From Acidobacteriota bacterium (GTDB taxonomy: Bacteria; Acidobacteriota; UBA6911), in the NCBI GenBank assembly GCA_016933615.1, contig JAFGAO010000168.1, positions 1 through 37,605 on the forward strand: 37,605 nucleotides of DNA. Reading direction: 5' to 3'. The translations under genes were made by a program, and so were the position numbers. Positions 20,870-30,066 of this stretch are shown here, one piece after another; the stretch's first letter is position 1, and each line of letters begins with the position of its first letter. The notes under the pieces are model-generated. The model had not been told where the DNA came from. It did no database searches and saw only the letters and a program-made list of their open reading frames with translations.

Positions 20870-23728
20870 CTATTGCACAAAACGGTGGATGAACCCGTGA
20901 AAGTCGATTTCGTCCGCATCCAGGCCGAACTGGTAGATGAAATGGCTGGCCAGCCAGGAGGAGACGACGGCCTGCAGGTAATTGCCGGGCACGCGCCGGA
21001 TAATATTCCCGATACCGACCATTTGAACCAGCGACGGCGGGCAATGCTTTTCCACGACGGCCTTGAATATCCCGGCGTCCTTCCATAAATCGGATTCCCG
21101 GATGGAATCCGAAACCCTGTTGATCCTGTCGCTCAGCCGGTCCGTCAGTATGGAAAAAGGAGTGCCGGATTTTTCGTGTTCGCTCCACAACACCTCGAAC
21201 TCGAGCCTGGCATTGTTCCTTATGGTGTAGAGGACATCGCGGATGTAACGATCCCGGAATTCCGGGACCTTTCCGCCGCGGACGCAGAGGTGATCGCCGT
21301 ACTCCCGGTCCGTCATCGCCAGGGAAGCCAGCACCTCCAGCGACGACGATGTGACCCCGCCCTTGTTCGCGCTCGCATCCTTGAAGATAAGCACGCCCTT
21401 CGCCTCCAGGGCCAGCCTCGCCTGCTGGGTCAGGAACAGGTTGGCCCCTTCCACGATGAACCTGAATCGGGGGGCCCCGTTGTCGTCCAGAAGATGTTTC
21501 CAGTTCTGAATGGTTATGGAATTGGGCCGCCCCCCGCAGGGCACGAAAAGGTCGGCCTTCAGCAGGGGGTGCAGGTGAAAGGTGTTGCGGAAATCCAGGC
21601 CGTCCACGACCTTTGTGCCGTCCGGAAGAGCGACATTCGCGTCGTTGATGCGAACCAGGAATCCGCGGGGGCCGAGTTTTTTTCGGCTGAAATATTCGAT
21701 CATGAGCCGCTTCCCGGCCAGTTCCTCCAGTTCCCGGCGGTCCAGACCGTCCGGATCGAACAGGACGCCGCTTCCGTCGATCACGCAGGTGGTGATGTCT
21801 TTGGAAATCCTGATCTCATTGCCGCCGAGATCGCCGTCCGGTCCGCCGGTCTGCGCTTTCAGAATCCTTTCCTCCCGCAAATCCAGCTTTCGCAGAATTC
21901 CGAGCACGTACTCGTGAACGGAGTTGGTCGTCATGCCGTAGACGTCGTGCGGGATGCCCCCTTCGGAAAGTTTCTTGCCCGTGGAAAAGGATTGCCAGAA
22001 CTTATAGCCCCGCTCCCGGGCGCGCCTGGAGGCGTAGCTCATCAGGTCGGCCGTGCCTTCGTCCGGGCCTATGAACAGGATTTCTTCCCTGCCGTAACTG
22101 TCCTTCACGGATTCGTGGGGCTGGATCACGTCGAGCAGCCCGTCGATATACTTCTGAAAGGCCACCTCTTCCCTGTCCTGGTACTCCAGGTTCAACAGGA
22201 TCGTCCCCTTGGATCCGCCTTCCGGAATATCTTTGTTCTTTTTCTGCTGGGTGAGGGCCAGGTTGTAATTTTCATCGAATATGGAATCGGAGTTCTTGTC
22301 GTAATTCTCGGAATCCCTCGATCGGACGATTCGAATGCCGCCGCGTGCAATATCCCGGAAACGGACGTGGAAGCCGCGCAGTTCCCTGGCGAGAACCATA
22401 AAGACGCCGTAGGGCTTCTCCTTATACTCGATCGGATCCAGGAACAGGCCCGCGTCCAGGCGGAAGGACAGGGAGGTCTTGTCCCGTTTGTAGAAATTCG
22501 TCTTCTGGACGGCTTTGTTGAAAAGATGGAAGAACTCCAGAACCGCGCGGTCGATCTCGTTGGGGGCGCCGTCGAAATTCAGGGGATCCCGGGTTTCATT
22601 GTTTAGGGCGGCGGGACTGAAGCGTCTTTCAAAATCGGCATACAGCTTTTTAATCGCTCCGGGGTTTTTGTATATGGTCTGGATGATTCGCGACTCCGTA
22701 TAGGAGTCTTTTACCAGGCGGGTCCTCAGGGTGCTCAGGATGTCCACGAGGTCCGGGCGGTCCTTCAGTTCCTCCCAGAGGGTCATGTATTCGATATTGA
22801 AGCTGCTTAGAAACTGATGGGTGAATTTCCAGGCGCTCCGGGCGTAAAACACTTCGTGCAGGGACAGAACGTGTCTTCGAATGAGAGGCGACAGCTCGTT
22901 TTCTGGATTCACGTAAGCCAGGCTTATATCGGTAATGATATTGTCCAGATGGGGCCGCGCCGAGGCCGCGTCCAGGTATACGGAAATGATCAGCCTCCCG
23001 TTGGAGAACGGTTCGGCGTACTTGTGGATGCTTACAAGCCCGTAGAAGTTGATGATGTCCGAGATGCCGGACATGATATTGTGAGCGCCCGACTGCGGCA
23101 CGGAAACCATGATGCGTATTTCTTCGCGCACCTTGTCGGTCACCTGGAAGTACGGCTGGTTCCAGGAGATGGATTCCTTCAATACCCTCCGGTACCGGTC
23201 CCGGGCTTCTTGCGTCGTCATTTCCAGGAACTGCCTCGCGGCCACCTTGTTGATGTCGGTTTCCGTAGCCGGTGCGTCGGTCATTTCGTAAATCGGCCGC
23301 GCGACGAAATAGCTTCTGAAATGAGACTGGAGATCGATTCCGGGCGTGCGGTAGCTCTGCAGGCGGTAGGAAGGGAAAAGAGTTTCCATCCGCCTCTCTA
23401 TTTCGACCGCTTTATCGTGCTCGTCGTTGACCAGATACATGGCGCTGTCGCGCTGTTCGCTCACGAAGTCCACGTCCAGCCGGTTGTTTCCGCGATTGAT
23501 GGCGATGACCTCGGCGGCCAGAATGGACTCGATGTGGCTGGCGATCGTTTCCGCCGGCGTTGTTAAAAAATAGTAGCGGACCATGCCGATTTTGCAGAAG
23601 AAGGTGTAGAGACCGCTTCGGACCCGTTCCCTGCAGAAAATCCTGTTTTGCAGGATGCGGTCTTCGATCCTTTTCACGGTCTCCACCGCCAGGCCTGTTT
23701 TCTCGGACGCTTCCTGATAAAAATCCAT
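20870..23728 (-). CDS. Large NAD-dependent glutamate dehydrogenase (GDH2-like)
   Basis: The protein has 952 residues from the ATG at 23728 (GGGGAG 9 nt upstream); in-frame DNA to 23818 is not needed. The enzyme deaminates glutamate to 2-oxoglutarate and ammonium with NAD+, feeding amino-acid catabolism. The N-terminal 430 residues form the long regulatory region typical of the roughly 1000-residue class. The catalytic part includes FRDIARGGIRIVRSRD near 460, the Lys motif GGSKGTILLNL near 501, GPDEGTADLMSYAS, TGGPDGDLGGNEI near 626 in the NAD domain, and VEGANLFLTQQARLALE. The most similar proteins I know of are bacterial and fungal GDH2 enzymes rather than the 180-kDa type. It is a single gene transcribed away from the secreted protein at 23968. 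Confidence 0.92.
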   Translation of the reverse strand: MDFYQEASEKTGLAVETVKRIEDRILQNRIFCRERVRSGLYTFFCKIGMVRYYFLTTPAETIASHIESILAAEVIAINRGNNRLDVDFVSEQRDSAMYLVNDEHDKAVEIERRMETLFPSYRLQSYRTPGIDLQSHFRSYFVARPIYEMTDAPATETDINKVAARQFLEMTTQEARDRYRRVLKESISWNQPYFQVTDKVREEIRIMVSVPQSGAHNIMSGISDIINFYGLVSIHKYAEPFSNGRLIISVYLDAASARPHLDNIITDISLAYVNPENELSPLIRRHVLSLHEVFYARSAWKFTHQFLSSFNIEYMTLWEELKDRPDLVDILSTLRTRLVKDSYTESRIIQTIYKNPGAIKKLYADFERRFSPAALNNETRDPLNFDGAPNEIDRAVLEFFHLFNKAVQKTNFYKRDKTSLSFRLDAGLFLDPIEYKEKPYGVFMVLARELRGFHVRFRDIARGGIRIVRSRDSENYDKNSDSIFDENYNLALTQQKKNKDIPEGGSKGTILLNLEYQDREEVAFQKYIDGLLDVIQPHESVKDSYGREEILFIGPDEGTADLMSYASRRARERGYKFWQSFSTGKKLSEGGIPHDVYGMTTNSVHEYVLGILRKLDLREERILKAQTGGPDGDLGGNEIRISKDITTCVIDGSGVLFDPDGLDRRELEELAGKRLMIEYFSRKKLGPRGFLVRINDANVALPDGTKVVDGLDFRNTFHLHPLLKADLFVPCGGRPNSITIQNWKHLLDDNGAPRFRFIVEGANLFLTQQARLALEAKGVLIFKDASANKGGVTSSSLEVLASLAMTDREYGDHLCVRGGKVPEFRDRYIRDVLYTIRNNARLEFEVLWSEHEKSGTPFSILTDRLSDRINRVSDSIRESDLWKDAGIFKAVVEKHCPPSLVQMVGIGNIIRRVPGNYLQAVVSSWLASHFIYQFGLDADEIDFHGFIHRFVQ

Positions 23729-23967
23729 TTGTCGGCACTCCCCGATCGTGCGCTGCGGCTCCTGTGAAGATGTCCGGGATCCGATTCTAATGCCTTCCGC
23801 TTCGCGAAACAAACACAACAGATTCGCCCGGGCAAAATAAAAATGTTCTCAAAAAATTACGTATATCTTAGTAGTTGATCTATTCTCATATCCTCCATTA
23901 TGATAGCGTCCTTGAAATCCTGATAGAGTTTTCGCTTCGCACTTTCCAAAAACCAAGGAGATGCGTT

Positions 23968-24969
23968 ATGAGGAAGGTCCTTATCATTGCCGCGGCGTTA
24001 CTGATTCTGATTCCTCCCGTCTTTGCGCAGAATACCGGTAAAAGCGTTTGCGGCCGGGCCTGTCTCGAGGATTATGTCGACAGATATCTGGATGCAATGC
24101 TGGAAAACGATCCCAGCCTCGAGCTTTTTTCCAGGGACTGCAAATTCACCGAAAACGGCGTGCGGCTGCCGTTGGGAAATGAAGGCCTATGGTTCGGCAT
24201 GTCCGCCAGGGGAGGCTACAAATTTTACGTTCCCGACGTGGAGACCCAGCAGGTTGCTTTCCTGGGTGCGGCCCGTGAAGGGTCCGCCGGCAAACAGGGA
24301 GAGGGCGCTCTTGTCGCGGTGGCGCTCCGGCTGAAAATATCGAACGGCCTGATTGCGGAGGCGGAGCAGCTCGTTATCCGGCCGGCCAGCGATACGATGG
24401 GCATGACCGGGGCGCTTTCCACCGGCGCCAGGGTGGAAAAGCTGGGCGCGCCTCACGCAATCTTCAGGGAGGAAATCCCTGAGGCGGAAAGAGCTTCACG
24501 CGAGGAGCTGATCCATACCGCCGACTATTACTTTTCGGGAATGCAGAAGAATGACGGCAAGGGCTATTACCCGTTTACGGACGACTGCCACCGCGTCGAA
24601 AACGGCATGCCGGCCACCAATGTTCCGGTTCCGGCGGGCCAGCAGCGGCCGGATCCGAAGACCGCGACCATGTACTCCTCCCATTGGGGCTGTAAAGAAC
24701 AGTTCGAATCCGGGCTTCTCAACTTCGTGACGCGCATCCGCGATCGCCGTTTCGTGGCCGTAGACAGGGAACGGGGGGTGGTATTCGCCTTCGGTTTCTT
24801 CGACCATGATTCCCTGAACTGGACCTGGCAGCTTGCGGAGCTTTTCAAAATTGAAAACGGCAACATACGCAGAATTGAAACAATCTTTCACCGATGCCCC
24901 TACGGCATGAATTCAGGCTGGAGCACCTACGAGCAGGGGATGTCGGACGGCATACAGAGCATTCGATAG
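23968..24969 (+). CDS. Secreted protein with two tandem NTF2-like repeats
   Basis: The protein has 333 residues from the ATG at 23968, preceded by AAGGAG; the open frame to 23875 begins with TTG and lacks a site. Residues 1-20 are a signal peptide ending VFA-Q, so the product is periplasmic or extracellular. The mature protein has two related halves: YVDRYLDAMLENDPS...FSRDCKFTENGVRLP and TADYYFSGMQKNDGK...FTDDCHRVENGMPA. These share a helix, then D-C-x(3)-ENG and later beta-rich segments ending GLIAEAEQLVI and GNIRRIETIFH. The pattern fits duplicated NTF2/SnoaL-like domains. Cys residues in both halves could form disulfides. I do not recognise a characterised family and assign no function. 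Confidence 0.7.
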   Translation: MRKVLIIAAALLILIPPVFAQNTGKSVCGRACLEDYVDRYLDAMLENDPSLELFSRDCKFTENGVRLPLGNEGLWFGMSARGGYKFYVPDVETQQVAFLGAAREGSAGKQGEGALVAVALRLKISNGLIAEAEQLVIRPASDTMGMTGALSTGARVEKLGAPHAIFREEIPEAERASREELIHTADYYFSGMQKNDGKGYYPFTDDCHRVENGMPATNVPVPAGQQRPDPKTATMYSSHWGCKEQFESGLLNFVTRIRDRRFVAVDRERGVVFAFGFFDHDSLNWTWQLAELFKIENGNIRRIETIFHRCPYGMNSGWSTYEQGMSDGIQSIR

Positions 24970-25063
24970 CCGCCGTCCATCCCGGTATTCAGTTTGCCGT
25001 TATCGGCAAGAGCGGGATCTTTGAAATAGAGCCGACGGGCCCGGCCGGGAGTAGATCCCCTTT

Positions 25064-25114
25064 GGGAAAAAGAAAAGCCCGCCTCCTGACAGCGCGCGGC
25101 GTCAGGAGGCGGGC
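25064..25114 (-). terminator. Intrinsic terminator for the DUF4382 lipoprotein gene
   Basis: The arms at 25077-25090 and 25101-25114 (gcccgcctcctgac / gtcaggaggcgggc) form a perfect 14-bp stem. Read on the minus strand it is followed by ttttctttttccc, and it lies 30 nt after the stop of the minus-strand gene. On the plus strand there is no T-run, so it may only weakly stop the convergent gene ending at 24969. Confidence 0.85.
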
Positions 25115-25143
25115 GGGTTGCCGTCCGTATCCGTCTCAGGGAA

Positions 25144-27033
25144 TTAAGGAATATCGGCAAGATGGATTTCGACGAGGTCGGTTGCAAGGACAGCCTCGGA
25201 ATCGTCGAAGTATCCCTGTTCGCTTAATTTTCCAACGGCATACCCCTCATCGAGCAGTTCCTCGATCCGGGATACGAAGTCATCAAAGAATGTTTGAATT
25301 TCAGTCGACCTGCCGATCTTCAGGATATACAGCCCCCTGCCGTCCCGGTCCGGTGCGATTACGGGCGCAGCCGGCAGATCGAAGAGATCGGTGACCACAC
25401 TGCCCCGCACCAGGTAGTGCAGCGGGCCGGCGCCGTCCAGGTCGACCGTCAAGCCTTCCGGGGAAAGTCCGGTAAAGGGCGTATCTGAGGCCGGCACCCA
25501 GTTGATCCTGATGAAAGCCTTGAGGTCGGTTACGTTAGTGACGGAAAAGGCCGAAAAATCGGGCGGCGCCATGCCGAACGGCGCGACAAATCCCTTGATT
25601 TTGACCGGTGTCCCGGCCGCAACTTCCCCGAGGTCCATTGTGGCGCTGTCGATCTCGTAATTTGCGGGGTCGGCGTCGAACTCGGGCGCCGTGCCCGTGC
25701 CGGTGAAATCAAAATTCCCGACCCTGAACTTGCCGATGGACTGCAGATCCAGCGTAAGCTCGGCCACCGGATCCTCCCCGTCCACTTCGACCACGTTTCC
25801 CCGCACGGTCGTCATCATCATGCGCACCATCCCGTCCGTAGCGTCCATTTCGAGGTTCCCGGGTTCCAGGCCGCTGAAGGCGCCGAACGCCGTGATGTGC
25901 TGGCCGACGGAAATATCGTCCTTTGTATAGATGTCGCCGCTGATCTGGCGGGTGACAAGAGTCGATTCCGCGACTTCAACCGTGACTTCGTCGTTGAAAA
26001 CGAAGCTTGTGCCGGACCGGATCAGGCTGGCTCCTTTTACCGTCAGGGTGTCGCCCGTTCGCGCCGCCACCCAACCGCTCACGGCATCGAACCCTGCGCC
26101 CGGTACGCTCGTTCCCGCATAGACTTCCCAGGCCTCGAATCGAAGTGGATTGAATCTGAGGGCGCCCAGGGCCGCAACCGGAGACAGGTAGCCGAGGCTT
26201 TCCAATTCCGACAATCCTTCCAGGCCTTCAAAAATCTGGCCGTCGATGTGAAAGACCGTCTCGTCATCCGTAATTACAGAGCGGATCCCGAAAAGCCTGT
26301 GGCTGTCCGTGAGCGCGCGGTAAAACGGGCGCAGGTTCACGGAAAAAGAGCTTTCGTCAAAATTAACGTCGTCGAGCAGGCCCCGGATTCGATGTATTTT
26401 GTCCGGATGGGTCCGGTTGACGTCGGCGACCAAAAAAGGATCCACGGTCAGGATCGGTGAACCGGGGACGCTGAAATCAACCTGGTTCGACGCCTGCAGG
26501 TCGAAATCGAGCAGCAGGTGCGCCGCAATGCCCGGCGCTATGGTGAGCCTGTTTCTGTCTTCCAGCCGGACCGACATTTCAAGGGTCGCGACCGGATTCC
26601 CGTCTTCGTCGACGATTCCGGTGACCTGAACGTTGTCGCCGCTTTCATTTTCAACCCAGATATCCGCGTTCTGGTAATCGAGGGTCATGGTGGCGGCCAC
26701 GTAGACCCCGGAGGGCACCGTCGCTGCCGTCAGAAATTCCGTCATTTCCGTATATTGCGCGAAATCCACCCGCGCCCTAAGCGGCAGGACCGACACTTCC
26801 GCCCCGTTTGCCTTCGTCAGATTCAAGGACAGTACATCCACCGTATAGCTGGAAAAATCGCCGGCCGCGTCGGTCAGGCTGATGACGATATCCCCCTCTT
26901 CGACGCCGCTCACAGGCGGGGCGCCGGTACTGGTTCCGCCTCCGGACGCGCATCCGGAGATCGCTAAAGCCAGCGCAGCCAATACGATAAAAATAAAAAC
27001 CGAGGATTTAAAATTTCTGATGCCGAATTCCAT
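25144..27033 (-). CDS. DUF4382-domain outer lipoprotein
   Basis: The protein has 629 residues from the ATG at 27033, which has GGAGG just upstream. A basic N-terminus, a hydrophobic stretch and the lipobox LAISGC indicate processing by signal peptidase II and lipid anchoring; a Gly/Ser/Thr-rich spacer follows. Residues about 45-190 match the DUF4382 pattern (GDIVISLTDAAGDFSSYTVDVLSLNLTKANG ... LLLDFDL). The rest is beta-rich with repeated segments of the DUF5666 kind (VSGWVAARTGDTLTVKGASLI; VRGNVVEVDGEDPVAELTLDLQSIG; VKIKGFVAP), suggesting several OB-like modules. Charge is strongly acidic, as in surface proteins. No enzyme motif is seen. It is monocistronic, with its own terminator. Confidence 0.8.
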   Translation of the reverse strand: MEFGIRNFKSSVFIFIVLAALALAISGCASGGGTSTGAPPVSGVEEGDIVISLTDAAGDFSSYTVDVLSLNLTKANGAEVSVLPLRARVDFAQYTEMTEFLTAATVPSGVYVAATMTLDYQNADIWVENESGDNVQVTGIVDEDGNPVATLEMSVRLEDRNRLTIAPGIAAHLLLDFDLQASNQVDFSVPGSPILTVDPFLVADVNRTHPDKIHRIRGLLDDVNFDESSFSVNLRPFYRALTDSHRLFGIRSVITDDETVFHIDGQIFEGLEGLSELESLGYLSPVAALGALRFNPLRFEAWEVYAGTSVPGAGFDAVSGWVAARTGDTLTVKGASLIRSGTSFVFNDEVTVEVAESTLVTRQISGDIYTKDDISVGQHITAFGAFSGLEPGNLEMDATDGMVRMMMTTVRGNVVEVDGEDPVAELTLDLQSIGKFRVGNFDFTGTGTAPEFDADPANYEIDSATMDLGEVAAGTPVKIKGFVAPFGMAPPDFSAFSVTNVTDLKAFIRINWVPASDTPFTGLSPEGLTVDLDGAGPLHYLVRGSVVTDLFDLPAAPVIAPDRDGRGLYILKIGRSTEIQTFFDDFVSRIEELLDEGYAVGKLSEQGYFDDSEAVLATDLVEIHLADIP

Positions 27034-27257
27034 GGTTTCCTCCAATTTTATGCCGTTCACGGGGCAAGCATTTGTTTCTTCATTTGTACTAAAACACCAG
27101 TCCGGGGGAAAAGTTTCGCTGCGTTTGCAGTCTTATCGGTTTTTCATTCAGGAAAGATTACAGGGCAGGATTTATTCGCAGCCGCCGTTTGGCAGGCATT
27201 TGAATATCCGGATGAGATCCGTGCTGTAGGATCATGAAATGCCTGCTTGTTCGACAT

Positions 27258-28634
27258 TCAAATGACCCGGAAGCCTCTCAGGAACAGGGTCGCGATCCCG
27301 AAATACACCAAAACGCCCAGCACGTCGACAACGGTGGTTACGATGGGCCCGGTGGCCACGGCAGGATCGATATTGAATCTTTCCAGCAGCAGGGGCGTGA
27401 TCGTGCCGCTACTGGCCGCTATCAGCATGGAAAGCATGAGGGAAACGCCGATGATAATGCTTAGAATCAATATGTCCTTTATGCCCGGATTGAACAGCAG
27501 CGTGAAAACGGTGAGAAGGAGCCCGTAGGTAATGCCGAGTATCGCTCCTATGAAGACCTGCCGGAAAAAGACTTTCGCAAGATGGTTGAAATCGATGCGC
27601 CCGGTTGATATTCCGCGAACAATGATGGTCGACGACTGCGTTCCGATATTGCCGCCCATGCCGATGACGATCGGCATGAAGGCTGCGAGAAGGACGAACT
27701 GTTTCACCAGGTGCTCGAAATTGGCGACGATAATGGATACGATGAAGCCGCCCAGAAATGTCGCAAAAAGCCAGGGGAACCTTGTGCGCGCCGATTCATA
27801 GGGCGTTTTCAGCAAAATCTCGCGGTCCTTGCCGACGCCGGCCATCTGGAGGAAATCTTCCGTCGCCTCCTCGCGCAGCACATCGATGATGTCGTCCACC
27901 GTCACGATCCCCAGGAGCACGTTGTTGTGGTCCACCACGGGAAGGGCCAGCAGATCGTAGCGGGAAGCGATGCGCGCCACCTCCTCCTGGTCGGTCTCGG
28001 GGGAGACGGTCAGCACGTTGGTGAGCATAATGTCTTTGAGTTTCGTATCCGGCTTCGCGGTCAGGAGCTGGCGCATGGACAGAATGCCGGTCAGCCGGTC
28101 GTTTTCATCCACGACGTAAACGTAGAAGACCATCTCCGTGTCTTCCTGTTCATGCACGGAATCGATCGTATCCCGGACGGTGTCTTCCTGCCTCATTTTG
28201 AAGGGCAGCGGAACCATGATCCCGCCGGCGGATTCCGGCGGATACATCATCAATTCCTCCAGCTGCCGGGATTCCTTTTCCTTCATGATGTCGAGGATCT
28301 GGGCTTCCAGTTCCTCGTCCAGGCTGCCGATCAGATCGGCCTGGTCGTCCGGGGCCATCTGGGTGATGATTTTTACGATTTCATGCGGGTCGAGCGTTTC
28401 CAGGATATCGTGCGCGATGGTGGCGTCCAGTTCCGAGATTAAATTCGCCTTGAATTCGTAGTCGTCTATTTTGCTGAAGACATACAGGCGTTCGTCCGCG
28501 GTCAACGACGGAAAAATCCTGGAAAGGTCCGCGTGGTGCGTTTTTACGATGATCTTTTTGATGCTCTGGACGGCGTTCCTGCGGATCAGACGGCGGAAGG
28601 TGTCCAGAAGAATAATGAATTCTCGGTCCCTCAT
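27258..28634 (-). CDS. mgtE: MgtE magnesium transporter
   Basis: The protein has 458 residues, with an AAGGAG site before the ATG at 28634. Residues 1-125 form the superhelical N domain (ADLSRIFPSLTADERLYVFSKI, MAPDDQADLIGSLDEEL). Residues about 130-255 hold two CBS domains (SAGGIMVPLPFKMRQEDTVRDTI; DIMLTNVLTVSPETDQEEVARIASRYDLLALPVVD). Residues 280-458 form five membrane helices with the pore signature PIVIGMGGNIGTQSSTIIVRGI. The homodimeric channel imports Mg2+ and its cytoplasmic domains close it when Mg2+ is high. The upstream gap contains a nested inverted repeat but no M-box riboswitch that I could recognise. Confidence 0.95.
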   Translation of the reverse strand: MRDREFIILLDTFRRLIRRNAVQSIKKIIVKTHHADLSRIFPSLTADERLYVFSKIDDYEFKANLISELDATIAHDILETLDPHEIVKIITQMAPDDQADLIGSLDEELEAQILDIMKEKESRQLEELMMYPPESAGGIMVPLPFKMRQEDTVRDTIDSVHEQEDTEMVFYVYVVDENDRLTGILSMRQLLTAKPDTKLKDIMLTNVLTVSPETDQEEVARIASRYDLLALPVVDHNNVLLGIVTVDDIIDVLREEATEDFLQMAGVGKDREILLKTPYESARTRFPWLFATFLGGFIVSIIVANFEHLVKQFVLLAAFMPIVIGMGGNIGTQSSTIIVRGISTGRIDFNHLAKVFFRQVFIGAILGITYGLLLTVFTLLFNPGIKDILILSIIIGVSLMLSMLIAASSGTITPLLLERFNIDPAVATGPIVTTVVDVLGVLVYFGIATLFLRGFRVI

Positions 28635-28705
28635 GGCGGGCTCCTTAGGTTATTGAGCGCGGACTCATAACCCTAATAAGATACTTGGTGGGCATTGCAA
28701 AAGAA

Positions 28706-28756
28706 ACCATTCCTTACAAAAAAAATCGGCTCCGGAGCCGGAGTTTAGGAAATGGT
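28706..28756. repeat. Nested inverted repeat between mgtE and the radical SAM gene
   Basis: Outer arms accattcctta (28706-28716) and taggaaatggt (28746-28756) are complementary apart from one bulge. They enclose an A-run at 28718-28725 and the perfect palindrome cggctccggagccg at 28727-28740. On the minus strand the palindrome is followed by a T8 run, so RNA running toward mgtE would meet a terminator-like hairpin about 90 nt before the start codon. It may be an attenuator, a terminator, or a small mobile palindromic element. Confidence 0.6.
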
Positions 28757-28857
28757 CCGGAATCCGTAGGGGCCGCTCAATCAAAAACTTCGCGAAAAAC
28801 AGGGGCCGCATGCGGTATGCTTATATCGCGACATTATTTAAGGAGGAGCCCTGATCC

Positions 28858-29916
28858 ATGTTCGAACAAGGCGCCATCCGCCCTCCAAACGAAGCCGGCA
28901 GCCTGCTTGTGCGCGTCACGCGCAACTGCCCCTGGAACCGGTGCCGCATCTGCCCGCCGTTCAAGGGGCTGAAGTTTTCCCTGCGCCCGGTGGAGGAAGT
29001 CAAAAAAGATATCGACGAGATGGCCGCGGTATACCCCACCGGCAGCGGCGGCCCGGAATCGGCGTTTCTTCAGGATGCCGACAGCCTGGTTGTGTCCACG
29101 GATAAATTATTGGAAATCATCGGCCATATCCGGAAGCGGTTCCCGTCGGTAAGGCGCGTGACCACCTACGCGCGTGCCAAAACCATGAAGCGGAAAAGCA
29201 TAGAGGACCTGAAGCGGTTGAAGGCGGCGGGGCTGACGCGGATCCACTCCGGAATGGAAAGCGGCTCGGCAAGCGTGCTCGCGCTGATACGGAAAGGGAA
29301 CACTCCGGACGACATTCTCTCCGGGGGGCTGCAGGTGGTGTCTTCCGGGATCTCCCTTTCCGAATACATCATGCCGGGCGTGGGCGGCCGCCGCTACAGC
29401 GAAGAGCACGCCAGGGAGACCGCGAAAATTCTCAACCGGATCCGTCCGGATTTCATCCGCGTGCGCACCATGGCCGTCCACCCGCTGTCGCCCCTGGAGC
29501 GCCTGATTTCCGAAGGCGCCTTCGAGCCCATGACCGACGCGGAAGTCGTGGCCGAGATCCGGCTGCTGCTGGAGCATCTCGACGAAATGCCCGCTCATTT
29601 CCGCTGCGGGGATTTCAGCCTCAATCTGCTGATGCAGGCGGACGGCCGCTTGGACCGGGACAGGCGGGCCATGATCGCCGAAACAGACAGGTTTCTCTCC
29701 CTGGATCCTCTGCGGCAGAAGGCTTTTTCGCTGATTCAGCGCTCCTATCCGGGAATGGTGTCCCTTGACGTGGTCAATGACGCAGAGCTCATGGAAGAAG
29801 CCGGGATGGAAATTGAGCGCCTGGAGGCGTCCGCACCGGACGGATTCAACCGGGCCATCCGGAGCCTCATGGCGCGGCAGCTCCCTCCCCTGCCTTCCGA
29901 CACCTGGCCGGAATAG
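28858..29916 (+). CDS. Radical SAM protein with a CX4CX2C cluster motif
   Basis: The protein has 352 residues with AAGGAGG upstream. The N-terminal VRVTRNCPWNRCRICPPFKG places Cys24, Cys29 and Cys32 in a CX4CX2C arrangement, one residue wider than the usual CX3CX2C of radical SAM enzymes. I believe some COG1032-like families do carry this CPW form. Other barrel elements are SAFLQDADSLVV (the strand 2 region), VTTYARAKTMKR, LTRIHSGMESGSASVL (substrate/SAM glycine and Glu region) and SEYIMPGVGG. No cobalamin-binding or C-terminal SPASM cysteines are present. The enzyme would cleave SAM to a 5'-deoxyadenosyl radical in the cytoplasm; its substrate is unknown. Neighbours give no hint. Confidence 0.87.
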   Translation: MFEQGAIRPPNEAGSLLVRVTRNCPWNRCRICPPFKGLKFSLRPVEEVKKDIDEMAAVYPTGSGGPESAFLQDADSLVVSTDKLLEIIGHIRKRFPSVRRVTTYARAKTMKRKSIEDLKRLKAAGLTRIHSGMESGSASVLALIRKGNTPDDILSGGLQVVSSGISLSEYIMPGVGGRRYSEEHARETAKILNRIRPDFIRVRTMAVHPLSPLERLISEGAFEPMTDAEVVAEIRLLLEHLDEMPAHFRCGDFSLNLLMQADGRLDRDRRAMIAETDRFLSLDPLRQKAFSLIQRSYPGMVSLDVVNDAELMEEAGMEIERLEASAPDGFNRAIRSLMARQLPPLPSDTWPE

Positions 29917-29991
29917 TCCGCAACGCCGTTCGTTTCAGAGAAAGACTCCTTGTGCTTCAGCGGAATATTCGGTCGATCATGAGGTTGAGGC

Positions 29992-30066
29992 GTGAAAGAA
30001 GGATCTCCTGATTTTCTGGAAATTCTGAAAATCCTGTCCAGGCAAAAAGCGGCGCGAACAATATGA
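29992..30066 (+). CDS. Possible 24-residue upstream ORF coupled to the ABC ATPase
   Basis: A GTG-started frame of 24 codons ends with a TGA that overlaps the ATG of the ABC ATPase gene (ATGA). The ATPase start itself lacks a good ribosome binding site, so translation could depend on ribosomes finishing this peptide. The product would be an amphipathic helix (FLEILKILSRQKAAR). The only upstream site is a TGAGG very close to the GTG, so the call is tentative. Confidence 0.35.
   Translation: MKEGSPDFLEILKILSRQKAARTI

Noticed and set aside
21176-22606. A 476-codon plus-strand frame inside the glutamate dehydrogenase locus
   Set aside because: The opposite strand holds long, conserved dehydrogenase motifs; this frame is a shadow.
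28635-28857. M-box Mg2+ riboswitch upstream of mgtE
   Set aside because: I looked for the conserved M-box core and could not recognise it; only the nested inverted repeat is visible.
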